From the NCBI GenBank assembly GCA_902516395.1, contig CABXYN010000001.1, positions 1-64,000 on the forward strand: 64,000 nt of DNA, given 5' to 3'. The notes beneath the pieces were generated by a model that was not told the DNA's origin, made no database searches, and saw only the letters and a program-made list of their open reading frames with translations. Below, one piece after another: positions 9,558 to 20,021 of the stretch (the stretch's first letter is position 1; every line of letters starts with the position of its first letter). The DNA is from an uncultured Pelagibacteraceae bacterium. Lineage in GTDB: Bacteria > Pseudomonadota > Alphaproteobacteria > Pelagibacterales > Pelagibacteraceae. The position numbers and the translations under genes were made by a program.

Positions 9558-10586
9558 ATGGATACAACAGAAGTAAATATAAAAAATTGGAAGTCACTAA
9601 TTAAACCACCTAAACTTGATGTAAATCTTAGTGAAGATAAGTCTTACGCAAAAATTGTTGCTGAACCATTAGAGAAAGGATATGGGCTTACATTAGGAAA
9701 CTCTTTAAGAAGAATTCTATTATCATCTATTAGAGGGACAGCTGTTACTGCAATACAGATAGACGGGGTGTTGCATGAATTCACGTCAATTAAAGGCGTA
9801 AGAGAAGATGTGACAGATATAGTTTTGAATGTAAAATCACTTGCACTAAAAAGTAACTCAGAGACTTCTACTAAATTAATACTAGATGCAAAGGGACCAG
9901 GTGAAATTAAGGCATCAAACATAACTACTTCAGGAGATATTGAAATTTTAAACCCTGATTTAGTTATATGTAATTTAGACGAAAATACTAATTTCCATAT
10001 GGAAATGACAGTTAACAATGGAAAAGGTTACGTATCTGCCGACATGAATAAACCAGATGAACCACCTCTTGGCTTAATATCAATAGACTCTCTTTTCAGT
10101 CCAGTAAAAAAGGTTTCATATACTATTAGTACAGCGAGAGAAGGTAAGGCGCTAGATTACGATAAATTAACAATGGAAGTTGAAACAAATGGCTCAATAT
10201 CAGCGGAAGATGCAGTAGCTTATTCAGCAAGAATATTTCAGGATCAACTTGGTATGTTTGTTAATTTTGATGAACCGCAAGAAGTTATAGTAAGAGAACA
10301 ACCTGCAGAGCCTGCATTTAACAAGAATCTGTTAAGAAAAGTTGATGAATTAGAACTTTCTGTTAGATCAATGAATTGTCTTAAAAATGATAACATTATT
10401 TATATTGGTGATCTTGTACAAAAATCTGAAGGCGAAATGTTAAGAACACCTAACTTTGGAAGAAAATCTTTAAATGAGATAAAAGAAGTTTTAACTGGTA
10501 TGTCGCTCTACTTAGGTATGGAGATACCAAACTGGCCGCCAGATAATATAGCAGAGCTGTCTAAAAAACTTGAGGAAGCTATTTAA
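9558..10586 (+). CDS. rpoA: RNA polymerase alpha subunit
   Basis: The alpha dimer starts RNA polymerase assembly, and its C-terminal domain contacts activators and UP elements. The N-terminal domain (about 1-230) has [17 protein letters not shown]. The C-terminal domain (about 255-330) has the helix-hairpin-helix region [16 protein letters not shown]. Length is 342 aa, full size. The order rpsK-rpoA-rplQ is canonical. Confidence 0.98.
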   Translation: MDTTEVNIKNWKSLIKPPKLDVNLSEDKSYAKIVAEPLEKGYGLTLGNSLRRILLSSIRGTAVTAIQIDGVLHEFTSIKGVREDVTDIVLNVKSLALKSNSETSTKLILDAKGPGEIKASNITTSGDIEILNPDLVICNLDENTNFHMEMTVNNGKGYVSADMNKPDEPPLGLISIDSLFSPVKKVSYTISTAREGKALDYDKLTMEVETNGSISAEDAVAYSARIFQDQLGMFVNFDEPQEVIVREQPAEPAFNKNLLRKVDELELSVRSMNCLKNDNIIYIGDLVQKSEGEMLRTPNFGRKSLNEIKEVLTGMSLYLGMEIPNWPPDNIAELSKKLEEAI

Positions 10587-11032
10587 TGAGACATAAAATG
10601 GGCTATAAAAAGCTCAATAGAACTTCTGAGCATAGGAAGGCATTAATAAAAAATATGCTCAATTCTCTTGTTAAGTATGAACAAATTAAAACAACACTTC
10701 CAAAAGCTAAAGTTTTAAAACCTCAGGCTGACAAATTAATTACTTTAGGTAAAAAAGATACACTTCAAACTACGCGAACCTTGATTACTAAACTTCAAGA
10801 TGAAGCATCAGCAAGTAAAATTAAAAAAACACTGTCTAAAAGATATGAAAATAGAAAAGGTGGATACACAAGAATAATTAAAGCTGGCTTCAGATACGGG
10901 GATAATGCACCTATGGCAATAATTGAATTTGTAGATCGTGACACAGAAGCAAAAAAAATAGATAAAATAAAAACAGAAAAATCTAAGGTAAACGATAATA
11001 AAGTAGAATCACCTGAAGAAACTACAGCCTAA
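10586..11032 (+). CDS. rplQ: 50S ribosomal protein L17
   Basis: L17 lies near the tunnel exit. The [20 protein letters not shown] start is diagnostic, and GGYTRIIKAGFRYGDNAPMAIIEFVD ends the conserved core. A charged tail of about 25 residues follows, a common alphaproteobacterial feature. It closes the ribosomal block; no GC-rich hairpin with a T-run follows it. Confidence 0.97.
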   Translation: MRHKMGYKKLNRTSEHRKALIKNMLNSLVKYEQIKTTLPKAKVLKPQADKLITLGKKDTLQTTRTLITKLQDEASASKIKKTLSKRYENRKGGYTRIIKAGFRYGDNAPMAIIEFVDRDTEAKKIDKIKTEKSKVNDNKVESPEETTA

Positions 11033-11044
11033 ATAACATTCATT

Positions 11045-11950
11045 ATGAAAAAAAATATCAACGTAGATGCTACGTATGTCGGTATGCGTATTGATAGATT
11101 TCTTCGTAAACATTTCGATAACATTCCTCAAAGTTTAATAGAGAGAGGTCTTAGAAGTGGGAAAATTAAACTTAATAAAAAAAAAATAAAAAGTTCTGCT
11201 AAGCTTCAAATTAACGATTTAATTGAACTCCACAATTTTGAAATTAAAAATAAAATTAAAATAAAAAAGGTAAAATTTAAACCTTCAGAAACTATAATCA
11301 AGGAAAATGAGGATTTTATAATTGAAAATAACGACGACTTTATTGTTATTAATAAGCAAGCAGGTATATCTGTCCAGGGTGGAACAAAATCTAAAAAAAA
11401 TCTCATAGATATTTTTGCAAATAGTGAAATTTTCAAAGATGATAAGCCATATTCAGTTCATAGATTAGACAAAGAAACCTCAGGCGTTTTTTTAATAGCA
11501 AAAAATAGGCCTACTGCACAACTACTCACAACTTTGTTTAGATTAAGAAAGGTTTATAAAACCTATATCGCAATATGCTATGGAGAAATAACTATTAAGG
11601 ATAAAGGTTCAATAAAAAATAATCTTATAAGATATAATGAAACAAAAAAAATAGTTGAGAATGCTGAGACATATTATGAAATACTCGATAAAAATAATAA
11701 TTCTACTTTTATTGAATTGAAACCAATCACGGGAAGAAAACATCAGTTAAGGAAGCAATTATTTGATTTAGGTCACTCAATTATAGGTGATAAAAAATAT
11801 AATTCTTATAAAATACAAAAAAATAATAAAAACCTTATGCTTCATTCTTATGAAATTAAATTTAAAATGAATGAAAAAAAATACACATTTAGAGCTACAC
11901 CACCTGAATATTTTAGAAATATGTTAAAAGCAAAAAGACTTAATTTTTAA
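11045..11950 (+). CDS. RluC/RluD-type rRNA pseudouridine synthase
   Basis: Likely converts specific uridines of 23S rRNA to pseudouridine. An S4 RNA-binding domain occupies about residues 1-60, and the catalytic domain carries [16 protein letters not shown] with the catalytic Asp. The later [10 protein letters not shown] block is also conserved. The S4 domain favours RluC or RluD over RluA, but the exact target cannot be set from sequence. Its last 11 bases overlap the 3' end of convergent lipB. Confidence 0.9.
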   Translation: MKKNINVDATYVGMRIDRFLRKHFDNIPQSLIERGLRSGKIKLNKKKIKSSAKLQINDLIELHNFEIKNKIKIKKVKFKPSETIIKENEDFIIENNDDFIVINKQAGISVQGGTKSKKNLIDIFANSEIFKDDKPYSVHRLDKETSGVFLIAKNRPTAQLLTTLFRLRKVYKTYIAICYGEITIKDKGSIKNNLIRYNETKKIVENAETYYEILDKNNNSTFIELKPITGRKHQLRKQLFDLGHSIIGDKKYNSYKIQKNNKNLMLHSYEIKFKMNEKKYTFRATPPEYFRNMLKAKRLNF

Positions 11951-12572
11951 TTTCTTTCAAAAATTTTTCAATTAATATGTCTGATATATAGTTGTATCTT
12001 TGTTTTTTAATATTAATGAGGTTTGTAATTTCTTTATCTTTAATACCACAAGGAATTATTTTTTTATAAGCATCTAAGTTATTTGAAATATTTAATGCAA
12101 AACCATGGTAAGCAATCCACTTCTTAACTTTAATACCTATGGCTGCAACTTTTTCAATTTTAATTTTATTATTAAGTTTTCTTTTATGCCAAATACCTAC
12201 ATTTTTTCTATCTGCAAAGACCTTAATATTAAATTCTTTTAAAGTATTAATTATAGTGTTTTCTACTGAAGAAATAAGTTTTCTAATATTTTTTTCTCTT
12301 TTATTTAAATCAATAACAAAATAAAAAACTAACTGTCCAGGTCCATGGTATGTGATTTTTCCACCTCTATTTGTTTTGATTAAGTCTATTGATTTATCTA
12401 ATAATTCATTATCTCTATAATTAGTTCCTGCCGTATAAACATCTTTATGTTCTAAAATCCATATCAATTCATCTCTTTTTTTTGTGTGAATTTCATCTAA
12501 TCTTTTTTCTAAAAATGAAATAGCATTTTCATATTTTATTGGTTTTATTGACTTTTTAATCTCTATTATCAT
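11940..12572 (-). CDS. lipB: Octanoyltransferase (lipoate biosynthesis)
   Basis: LipB transfers octanoyl from acyl-carrier protein to lipoyl domains, the first step in lipoate synthesis. The 210 aa product shows [17 protein letters not shown], the [19 protein letters not shown] region with the catalytic Lys, and IPCGI with the catalytic Cys. It starts 60 bases from divergent mgtE and converges on the pseudouridine synthase gene with an 11-base overlap. Confidence 0.95.
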   Translation of the reverse strand: MIIEIKKSIKPIKYENAISFLEKRLDEIHTKKRDELIWILEHKDVYTAGTNYRDNELLDKSIDLIKTNRGGKITYHGPGQLVFYFVIDLNKREKNIRKLISSVENTIINTLKEFNIKVFADRKNVGIWHKRKLNNKIKIEKVAAIGIKVKKWIAYHGFALNISNNLDAYKKIIPCGIKDKEITNLINIKKQRYNYISDILIEKFLKEIKN

Positions 12573-12595
12573 TATAAATTTGTAATATTAATATT

Positions 12596-12625
12596 TTGTA
12601 TTAATAGTGCCAACTAAATTATAGA
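12596..12625 (+). promoter_or_regulatory. Candidate promoter for mgtE
   Basis: In the 60-base lipB-mgtE divergent gap, TTGTAT at 12596-12601 is followed after 17-18 bases by TTATAG/TATAGA (12619-12625). The spacing fits a sigma-70 promoter. The ATG follows at 12633, so any leader would be very short, and there is no room for the M-box type Mg2+ sensor known from some other mgtE genes. Confidence 0.35.
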
Positions 12626-12632
12626 TAAAATT

Positions 12633-14006
12633 ATGACTTTAGTAAAAAAAATTAAAGATAAAAAAGTCAACTTTGAATTCAATAAAGAATTTATAAAGGT
12701 AGTGACTGATAAGATTTCGTCAAATGATGCAGAATTTATCACTAATTCATTTAATGATATGCACCCCGCTGATGCTGCAGATATTATTGAACACTTAAAT
12801 GAAAACGATAGAGAAAGTTTAATTAAATTAAATAATTTTAAAGTTGATCCAGAAGTATTTGTTGAACTTAATGAGTCAATACAATCTGAACTGATTGCCT
12901 ATTTATCCTCTGAATCGATAGTGAATATATTAAAAAACTTAGAATCTGATGATGCAATTAAAATTTTAGAAAATGTTGATGAAAAAGATAAGAATGCTAT
13001 TTTAGGATCCCTCCCACCTAAAGACCGGTTTGCTTTATTAGAAAGCTTAAGCTACCCAGAGGACTCAGCTGCACGAATAATGCAAAGAGAATTTACTGCT
13101 ATCCCTAGCAATTGGTCAGTTGGTCAGACAATAGACTATTTAAGGGAAAATAAAGATTTACCAGAAGAGTTTCTTGAAATTTTTATAGTAGATGAAAACT
13201 TTAAACCAATTGGAACTGTACCTTCCTCAAAAGTACTGAGAACTCCAAGAGAAGCAAAAATGATGTCGATAATGTCTGAGTCTCAACTTTTAATACCTGT
13301 TGATATGGATAAAGAAGAAGTTGGAAATCTTTTTGAAAATTATAATTTAAGCTCAGCTGCAGTCACTGATAAAAATGATAAATTGGTGGGTATGATAGCT
13401 TATGATGATGTTTTAACTGTACTTAAAGAAGAAGCTGAGGAAGACGCATTAAGACTTGCTGGAGTAGGAGATGAAGAAATAACAGATGGTGTAATTACAA
13501 AAACCAAGCGAAGATTTAATTGGCTTTTATTAAATTTATTTACAGCATTCTTAGCCACTTATTGTATTAGTCTATTTGGTGCAACTATTGAGCAAATGGT
13601 TGTTTTGGCTTTTTTAATGCCTATCGTTGCATCAATGGGTGGTAATGCTGGTATGCAAACATTAGCCGTAACTGTAAGATCTTTAGCTACGCAAGATTTA
13701 ACAAAAAATAATTTTACTAATAATATAATTAAAGAATTTAACATAGGTGTTTTAAATGGAATTATCTTTGCAATAATAAGTTCTGTAATTGTTTATTTCT
13801 GGTTTAATGACATTCAACTTGCATTAATAATATCAATATCAATGGTTTTAACAATGATAGTTGCTGGTCTTTTTGGAATTTTAATACCTGTAACTCTAAA
13901 AAAAATGAATATAGATCCAGCTATTTCATCAAGTGTTTTTGTTACTACAATAACTGATGTTATAGGTTTTGTTTCTTTCTTAGGTGTAGGCGCTTATTTT
14001 TTATAA
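12633..14006 (+). CDS. mgtE: MgtE-type magnesium transporter
   Basis: MgtE is a Mg2+-gated channel for Mg2+ uptake. The 457 aa product has the MgtE N-domain (about 25-130, with MHPADAADIIEHL), two CBS domains (about 135-255) and five hydrophobic helices from about residue 285. Conserved pore-region motifs such as MPIVASMGGNAGMQTLAV are intact. The stop codon abuts the end of convergent panC with no gap. Confidence 0.95.
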   Translation: MTLVKKIKDKKVNFEFNKEFIKVVTDKISSNDAEFITNSFNDMHPADAADIIEHLNENDRESLIKLNNFKVDPEVFVELNESIQSELIAYLSSESIVNILKNLESDDAIKILENVDEKDKNAILGSLPPKDRFALLESLSYPEDSAARIMQREFTAIPSNWSVGQTIDYLRENKDLPEEFLEIFIVDENFKPIGTVPSSKVLRTPREAKMMSIMSESQLLIPVDMDKEEVGNLFENYNLSSAAVTDKNDKLVGMIAYDDVLTVLKEEAEEDALRLAGVGDEEITDGVITKTKRRFNWLLLNLFTAFLATYCISLFGATIEQMVVLAFLMPIVASMGGNAGMQTLAVTVRSLATQDLTKNNFTNNIIKEFNIGVLNGIIFAIISSVIVYFWFNDIQLALIISISMVLTMIVAGLFGILIPVTLKKMNIDPAISSSVFVTTITDVIGFVSFLGVGAYFL

Positions 14007-14819
14007 CTAATAATTATCAATTAATCTAACATTGTCTATCGCATAAGCCACAAAAAGCCTATATTTATTTTTAAAATTACTAAGCTTTAAACTTTTTTCA
14101 TCTCTAAATTCTAAATAATCTATTTTAATATTATATTTTTTTTCTAATTTTTTTTTATAAACAGGTAAATTAAAAGCTAGTCTTGAATCTTGTAATTTTG
14201 ATTTATTCTTTATTTTTTTTAAAAATGATGCAATTTCCGAAGCTTTTTTAAGGGAATTTGCTTTTAATAATTTATTACGTGTAGATAATGCTAAATTTCT
14301 CTTTAATCTGATAGTAGGGCATGAATTAACTCTGACCTTAAACTTTTTTGACAGGTATTTTTTTATTAAATATAGTTGCTGGAAATCTTTTTCACCCATG
14401 TACAAATCTTTAGATTTTATAATAGCCATTAGTGTATTCATTACATTTAAAACACCCTCGAAATGTCCACTTCTGAATTTAGCACACAATATTTTGTCTT
14501 TTTTTTTTAGATTAAATTTTTCATCTTTGAATTTGTATATATCCCTGCTATTTGGCGCAAACAAATATTCGACATTCAATTGTTTTAATATTGCAATATC
14601 TCGCTTAATATTTCTTGGGTATTTTTTGTAGTCATCTTTTTTGTTGAATTGGGTAGGATTTACAAAAATACTTACAATTGTTTTACTTTTTTTATCTTGT
14701 GAAGCTTTTATTAAAGATTTATGACCGGCATGTATTCCACCCATAGTGGGTACAAATCCTATATTTTTGTAGTCTTTAATCTCTTTATTTAAATCAAAAA
14801 TACTTGTAATTATTTTCAT
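14007..14819 (-). CDS. panC: Pantothenate synthetase
   Basis: Condenses pantoate with beta-alanine using ATP in pantothenate/CoA synthesis. At 270 aa it is near the usual 280. Motifs: VPTMGGIHAGHKSLI near residues 23-37 (HxGH-like nucleotide site), RSGHFEGVLNVMNTL and GEKDFQQLYLIKK. The ALSTRNKLL block stands in for the common MSSRN. No panB lies in this window. Confidence 0.94.
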   Translation of the reverse strand: MKIITSIFDLNKEIKDYKNIGFVPTMGGIHAGHKSLIKASQDKKSKTIVSIFVNPTQFNKKDDYKKYPRNIKRDIAILKQLNVEYLFAPNSRDIYKFKDEKFNLKKKDKILCAKFRSGHFEGVLNVMNTLMAIIKSKDLYMGEKDFQQLYLIKKYLSKKFKVRVNSCPTIRLKRNLALSTRNKLLKANSLKKASEIASFLKKIKNKSKLQDSRLAFNLPVYKKKLEKKYNIKIDYLEFRDEKSLKLSNFKNKYRLFVAYAIDNVRLIDNY

Positions 14820-14853
14820 TTTTTAAAAATATGTTTATAAATAAATTATCTTT

Positions 14854-15669
14854 ATGATTAAACAAGCCATTATTCCACTTGCTGGATTGGGGACAAGACT
14901 TTTGCCTTTAACTAGTGTTTTTGCTAAAGAGCTATTACCAATAAATGGAAAGCCTGGAATTGAATATATTCTTGATGAATGCATTGAAGCAGGAATTACA
15001 GAAATAATTTTCATTATTTCCAAAAAAAAGGAAATGATAAAGAATTATTTTTATAATGATAAATTTTATATATCATTAATTAAAAAGAAAAAAGACCCAC
15101 GTATAATTAAAGAATACAAAAAAATTTTAAAGTATAAAAAAAAAATTAAATTTGTTTATCAAAATAAACCATTAGGTACTGGCGATGCTGTCTTAAAAAC
15201 TAAAAAATTTATTAAAAATAAATATTTTTTAATGCTTCTTCCGGATGATTTAATAATGAAAAGAAACTGCTCTAAGGATATGATCAAATTACATAATAAA
15301 TATAAAGCCTCTATAATGGCTAGTATGACTGTAAAAAAAAAAAATGTAGATCGCTGGGGAATATATTCAATATCAAAAAAACTCAATAAACAAAACTTTG
15401 TAATATCCAATGTTATTGAAAAACCAAGTACAAAAGATGCCCCATCAAACAATGCAGTAATTGGAAGATATATTTTGAGTAAGAATATATTTAAAATTTT
15501 AAAAATGCAAAAAAAAGGAAAGGGTGGTGAGATACATATTACTGACTCAATTAAAACAATGATTGATAATAAATCTTTATTTATTGGTCATAAGTTTTCA
15601 GGAAAATATTTAGATTGTGGTTCAATGAGTGGATACATTAATTCTACATTAGAAATTGCAAAATTATGA
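14854..15669 (+). CDS. galU: UTP-glucose-1-phosphate uridylyltransferase
   Basis: Makes UDP-glucose from UTP and glucose-1-phosphate. The N-terminal GLGTRLLPLTSVFAKELLPI is the nucleotidyltransferase signature, with the activating Lys in KELLP. NKPLGTGDAVL and LLPDDLI complete the active site. Length is 271 aa. It overlaps ugd by four bases, so the pair should act in sequence to give UDP-glucuronate, a precursor for surface polysaccharide such as that implied by the island after 54885. Confidence 0.94.
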   Translation: MIKQAIIPLAGLGTRLLPLTSVFAKELLPINGKPGIEYILDECIEAGITEIIFIISKKKEMIKNYFYNDKFYISLIKKKKDPRIIKEYKKILKYKKKIKFVYQNKPLGTGDAVLKTKKFIKNKYFLMLLPDDLIMKRNCSKDMIKLHNKYKASIMASMTVKKKNVDRWGIYSISKKLNKQNFVISNVIEKPSTKDAPSNNAVIGRYILSKNIFKILKMQKKGKGGEIHITDSIKTMIDNKSLFIGHKFSGKYLDCGSMSGYINSTLEIAKL

Positions 15670-16961
15670 AAATATGTGTTATAGGATCAGGCTACGTGGG
15701 ATTGGTTAGTGGATCATGTTTTGCTGAACTTGGAAACGATGTTACTTGTGTAGACAGTAACTTAAATAAAATAACTAATCTAAAGAATGGAGTAATTCCT
15801 ATTTATGAGCCAGGTTTAGAAGAATTAATTACGAGAAACTTAAAGCAAAAAAGACTTTTATTTACAACAAATATATCAGCATCAATTAAAAAAGCAGATC
15901 TAATATTTATATGTGTTGGTACTCCAACTAAAACTAAATCTAATGAAGCAGATCTAAAATATGTATTTCAAGTTATAAAAGATATAAAAAATAATTTAAA
16001 TAAATATAAAGTAATCGTTACTAAATCTACAGTACCAGTAACAACTGGTGATAAAATTCATAAACTATTAACAACTAAAAAAAATAAAAAACTATTTGAT
16101 GTAGTATCTAATCCAGAATTTCTAAGGGAAGGCGAGGCTATCAGAGATTTTATGTTTCCTGATAGGGTTGTAGTTGGTACAAATAGTAAAAAAGCAAATA
16201 ATATTTTAAAAAATTTATATTCTCCAATAATTAAAAAAAAAGGTAGATATCTCAATACATCTAGACGAGCCGCCGAGGTTATAAAGTATGCTTCAAATGC
16301 ATTTCTAGCAACAAAGATCACATTTATTAATGAAATTTCAAATTTATGTGAAAAACTTAATGTAGACGTTACTGATGTTTCAGTAGGAATCGGGGCCGAT
16401 GAAAGAATTGGAGCAAGATTTTTAAGAGCTGGACCAGGTTATGGCGGCTCATGTTTTCCAAAAGATACACGTGCTTTAGTATCAACCTCAAAAAAATTTA
16501 AAACTAATTTATCTATTGTTAATTCAACAATTTATTCTAATGACACTAGGTACAAATATTTATTAACTAAAATTAAAGAAATATTAAATAATAAACTGAA
16601 AAGTCAGAAAATTACTTTCTTAGGTGTTACTTTTAAGGCTGGCACTGATGACATGAGGGATGCAGCATCTCTAAAATTAATTCCATATTTGATCAAAAAG
16701 GGTTCAAAAGTTTCATATTATGAACCTACGGGCTTTAAAAATGTTTTTGATAAAAAAAAAGTAACTTATTTTAATAATATCAAAGATGCATGTAAAAATA
16801 GTGACCTTTTAATTATTCATACAGAGTGGAATGAGTTTAAGCAGCTAAACTTTAAAAGGCTGAATAATAAAAAGAAATTTAAGATTTATGATTTAAGAAA
16901 TTTATATTCACCCTCAAAAATGAAAAATAAAAATATCGAATACTTTAGTATAGGTAGATAA
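15666..16961 (+). CDS. ugd: UDP-glucose 6-dehydrogenase
   Basis: Oxidises UDP-glucose to UDP-glucuronate with two NAD+. The Rossmann motif GSGYVGLVSGSCFAELG is at the N-terminus. The catalytic Cys lies in GPGYGGSCFPKDT, and the C-terminal UDP-binding domain has TFKAGTDDMRDAAS. The product is 431 aa, full length. The ATGA overlap with galU indicates an operon. It ends three bases before convergent ridA. Confidence 0.96.
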   Translation: MKICVIGSGYVGLVSGSCFAELGNDVTCVDSNLNKITNLKNGVIPIYEPGLEELITRNLKQKRLLFTTNISASIKKADLIFICVGTPTKTKSNEADLKYVFQVIKDIKNNLNKYKVIVTKSTVPVTTGDKIHKLLTTKKNKKLFDVVSNPEFLREGEAIRDFMFPDRVVVGTNSKKANNILKNLYSPIIKKKGRYLNTSRRAAEVIKYASNAFLATKITFINEISNLCEKLNVDVTDVSVGIGADERIGARFLRAGPGYGGSCFPKDTRALVSTSKKFKTNLSIVNSTIYSNDTRYKYLLTKIKEILNNKLKSQKITFLGVTFKAGTDDMRDAASLKLIPYLIKKGSKVSYYEPTGFKNVFDKKKVTYFNNIKDACKNSDLLIIHTEWNEFKQLNFKRLNNKKKFKIYDLRNLYSPSKMKNKNIEYFSIGR

Positions 16962-16964
16962 CTA

Positions 16965-17423
16965 TTAAATCTCGAATATTGCGTCAACTTCAACAGCCAC
17001 ACCTAAAGGCAAACTATTAGTACTCACAGCAGCGCGTGTATGTGCACCTTTATCACCAAAGAGTTCTTTAATTAAATCTGATGCACCATTAATTACTTTT
17101 GGTTGTTCAATAAAGTCATCTGTAGAATTAACAAAACCTGTTAATTTAACGCATGATTTAATTTTTGATAAATCATTTGAACATGCCTTTTTAGCTTGAG
17201 CAATTATATTTAATGCACATCTTTGTGCAGCTTTGTAAGCTTCCTCCGTATTATAGTCTTTTCCAACTTTTCCTTTAATTAATTGTCCATTAGCATCGAT
17301 TGATATTTGTCCTGAAATATAAAGTAAATTGCCAGAAATTTTTGTGGCAACATATGAACCAACTGGATCAGTTGCTTTTGGTAGAACTAAACCCATTTCA
17401 TTTATTTTTGTATCAATAGACAT
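16965..17423 (-). CDS. RidA/YjgF/YER057c-family protein
   Basis: RidA-family enzymes hydrolyse reactive enamine/imine intermediates made by PLP enzymes. The 152 aa product has the longer variant form: PKATDPVGSYVATKISGNLLYISGQ, and a C-terminal GAHTRAAVSTNSLPLGVAVEVDAIFEI with the conserved Arg. It overlaps the stop of topA by one base on the same strand. The substrate cannot be set from sequence; it belongs to a RidA subfamily longer than E. coli RidA. Confidence 0.88.
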   Translation of the reverse strand: MSIDTKINEMGLVLPKATDPVGSYVATKISGNLLYISGQISIDANGQLIKGKVGKDYNTEEAYKAAQRCALNIIAQAKKACSNDLSKIKSCVKLTGFVNSTDDFIEQPKVINGASDLIKELFGDKGAHTRAAVSTNSLPLGVAVEVDAIFEI

Positions 17424-19984
17424 TATTTACCTTTCTTTTTCTTTTTATTCTTATCGTACTCTTTTCTTTTCTCAATTAAAATAAGAGCTTCATCCATTGT
17501 TAATTCAATCGGGTCTTTTTCTTCAGGTATAGTAGCGTTTAGTGATTTGTATTTTATATATGGCCCATATTGACCTTTCATAATCCTTACTGGTTTTTTA
17601 TCTTCAGGGTGTTCACCGAGATCTTTAATTAAAGATGATGAAATTCTTCCAGGTTTTGCCTCAGCTATTAAAGTAATAGCTCTGTTTAGGCCTATGCTAA
17701 ATATTTCTTCAACATTTTCTAAACGTGCAGATTTATTTTCACACTTTAAATAAGGTCCAAAACGACCAACATTTACAGTTATATCTTTGTCATTCTCAGG
17801 ATTTTTACCTAGACTAATTGGAAGTGAGCATAAATACTTGGCTCTATCTAAATCTATGCTTTTAATATCAATTCCTTTCGGTATAGAAACATTTTTCATA
17901 CTATTTTCCTCTTTTTTTAATTTTTTCTTTTTCTTTTTAGTTTTTTCTACATCATTAATTTCTTTTTCATATTGAAGATAAGGACCAAATCTTCCATTTT
18001 TTAAATATATGTCTTTACCACTATCATTTTGACCAATTAATTTTGGTTCTGCTAAAGTCAATTGTTGAGCTGCTTTAGACTTTGAAAGAGGTCGTGTAAA
18101 TTTACAATCTGGATAATTTGAACATCCAATAAAAGCACCACCACGAAAACTATTTTTTAAACTTAATTGACCGCTATCACAAAGATTACATTTTCTATTA
18201 ATTTTTCCATCTTTGTCGACTTCAAATATTAATGAGCCTAAACTTTCGTTAAGCATATCCAAGACTTCTCTAGTACGTTTTTCTTTAACGTCTAATACAT
18301 TTAAATTAAAATCTCTCCAAAATTCCTCTAAGACTTTAATCCAATCCTCTTTGCCAGCTGTTATATCGTCTAATTGATTTTCCAATTTTGCAGTAAAATC
18401 ATAATCCACATATTTAGAAAATAATTTTTCAAGAAAAGCAGAGAGCAACTTACCTCTATCTGTAGGAAAAAATCTTTTATTTTCTATATCTGCATAACCT
18501 CTATTTGAAATAACTGATATGATACTTGCATATGTTGAAGGTCTTCCGATTCCTAATTCTTCTAATTTTTTAACAAGACTTGCTTCCGAATATCTTGGTG
18601 GTGGTTGAGTGAAATGTTGTTCATCTGAAAAATCTTTAAATTCTACTACACCTTTAACAACATCAGGTAATATGTTCTCATCATCTTTATTTTCATCTAA
18701 TCTTGAAACCTTTAAAAAACCATCAAATTTTAAAGTTGATCCACTAGCCTTACATATATTTTTATTATCTTCGGATGTTATTGTTATAGTTTTTCTATCA
18801 AATTTTGCCGACTCCATTTGTGAGGATAATGATCTTGACCATATTAAGTTGTAAAGTTTGTATTGATCTGTGCTTAAATATTTTTTCATATCTTCAGGTA
18901 CTCTACTAATTTCCGTTGGTCTTATAGCCTCATGTGCCTCTTGCGCATTTTTTGCCTTTTTACCTGAATAGTTTAAAGGGGAAGGCGGCAAATATGTTTC
19001 ACCATAATTCTGAGTAATGAAATTTCTAAAAGTTGACACAGCGTCCTTTGATATATTAGTTCCATCTGTACGCATATAAGTGATTAATCCAACGGTTTCT
19101 CCATCAATATCAATACCCTGATATAGTCTTTGAGCAATTTGCATTGTCCTAGAGGCTCCAAAACCCAGTTTACTAGATGATGCTTGTTGTAAGGTAGAAG
19201 TTGTAAAAGGACCTGATGGGTTCCTTCTGTAAATTTTAGAGGTTATATCTGTAATATTATATTTTTTATTTTTGATTGCGACTAATGCGGTATTAATATC
19301 TTCTTTATTTTTAAATGAAAATTTTTCAATTTTTTTCCCATCTAATTGAGTAATAGATGTGTTTATATTTAACTTTTCCTTCGTTAAGAAATTTAGATTT
19401 AGTGTCCAAAATTCTTCTGGTTTAAAAACTTCTATTTCATGTTCTCTTTCAGTTAATAATCTAAGAGCAACAGATTGCACTCTTCCTGCTGATTTAGATC
19501 CTGGTAATTTTGTCCATAGAATTGGTGATATATTAAAACCTACTAAATAGTCCAGTGCTCTTCTTGCCATGTAGGCATCTACAAGTTCATTTTCTATATT
19601 TCTTGGATTATCTATTCCATTTGTTACAGCTTTTTTTGTTATTTCGTTAAAAACTACACGTTCTACTTTTTTATCTTTAAGAAGTTTTTTTTCATTTAAA
19701 AACTCTTTGACATGCCAAGCAATTGCTTCACCTTCACGATCTGGGTCAGTAGCTAAAATAATCTTTTTGGAATTTTTAGCTGTATCGGCAATTTCTTTTA
19801 AATATTTTTTTGAGAAGCTGTCTACTTCCCAAATCATTTTAAAAGAATTTTCTGGATCAACAGAACCATTTTTTGAGGGAAGGTCTCTAATATGACCATA
19901 GCTTGCTAACACAGTGTAATCTGAACCTAGATATTTATTAATAGTTTTGGCTTTTGCAGGACTTTCAACAATTACAAGATTCAT
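17423..19984 (-). CDS. topA: DNA topoisomerase I (type IA)
   Basis: Relaxes negative supercoils. The Toprim domain is at about 1-120 (MNLVIVESPAKAKTINKYLG; the acidic triad region ATDPDREGEAIAWH). The catalytic Tyr in GLITYMRTDGT is residue 303 by codon count. One four-Cys zinc finger lies near residue 600 (CNLCDSGQL, then GCSNYPDC). Three GxYGPYxx-type topo-C repeats follow, with a lysine-rich linker before the second. The 853 aa length is normal for alphaproteobacteria. Confidence 0.97.
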   Translation of the reverse strand: MNLVIVESPAKAKTINKYLGSDYTVLASYGHIRDLPSKNGSVDPENSFKMIWEVDSFSKKYLKEIADTAKNSKKIILATDPDREGEAIAWHVKEFLNEKKLLKDKKVERVVFNEITKKAVTNGIDNPRNIENELVDAYMARRALDYLVGFNISPILWTKLPGSKSAGRVQSVALRLLTEREHEIEVFKPEEFWTLNLNFLTKEKLNINTSITQLDGKKIEKFSFKNKEDINTALVAIKNKKYNITDITSKIYRRNPSGPFTTSTLQQASSSKLGFGASRTMQIAQRLYQGIDIDGETVGLITYMRTDGTNISKDAVSTFRNFITQNYGETYLPPSPLNYSGKKAKNAQEAHEAIRPTEISRVPEDMKKYLSTDQYKLYNLIWSRSLSSQMESAKFDRKTITITSEDNKNICKASGSTLKFDGFLKVSRLDENKDDENILPDVVKGVVEFKDFSDEQHFTQPPPRYSEASLVKKLEELGIGRPSTYASIISVISNRGYADIENKRFFPTDRGKLLSAFLEKLFSKYVDYDFTAKLENQLDDITAGKEDWIKVLEEFWRDFNLNVLDVKEKRTREVLDMLNESLGSLIFEVDKDGKINRKCNLCDSGQLSLKNSFRGGAFIGCSNYPDCKFTRPLSKSKAAQQLTLAEPKLIGQNDSGKDIYLKNGRFGPYLQYEKEINDVEKTKKKKKKLKKEENSMKNVSIPKGIDIKSIDLDRAKYLCSLPISLGKNPENDKDITVNVGRFGPYLKCENKSARLENVEEIFSIGLNRAITLIAEAKPGRISSSLIKDLGEHPEDKKPVRIMKGQYGPYIKYKSLNATIPEEKDPIELTMDEALILIEKRKEYDKNKKKKKGK

Positions 19985-20021
19985 AATTAGTCAAACTACT
20001 TATAACTATTAAAGTGTCAAA

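Noticed and set aside
9644-10018. 124-codon minus-strand frame opposite rpoA
   Set aside because: A shadow of a conserved gene, with no ribosome-binding site or recognisable domain.
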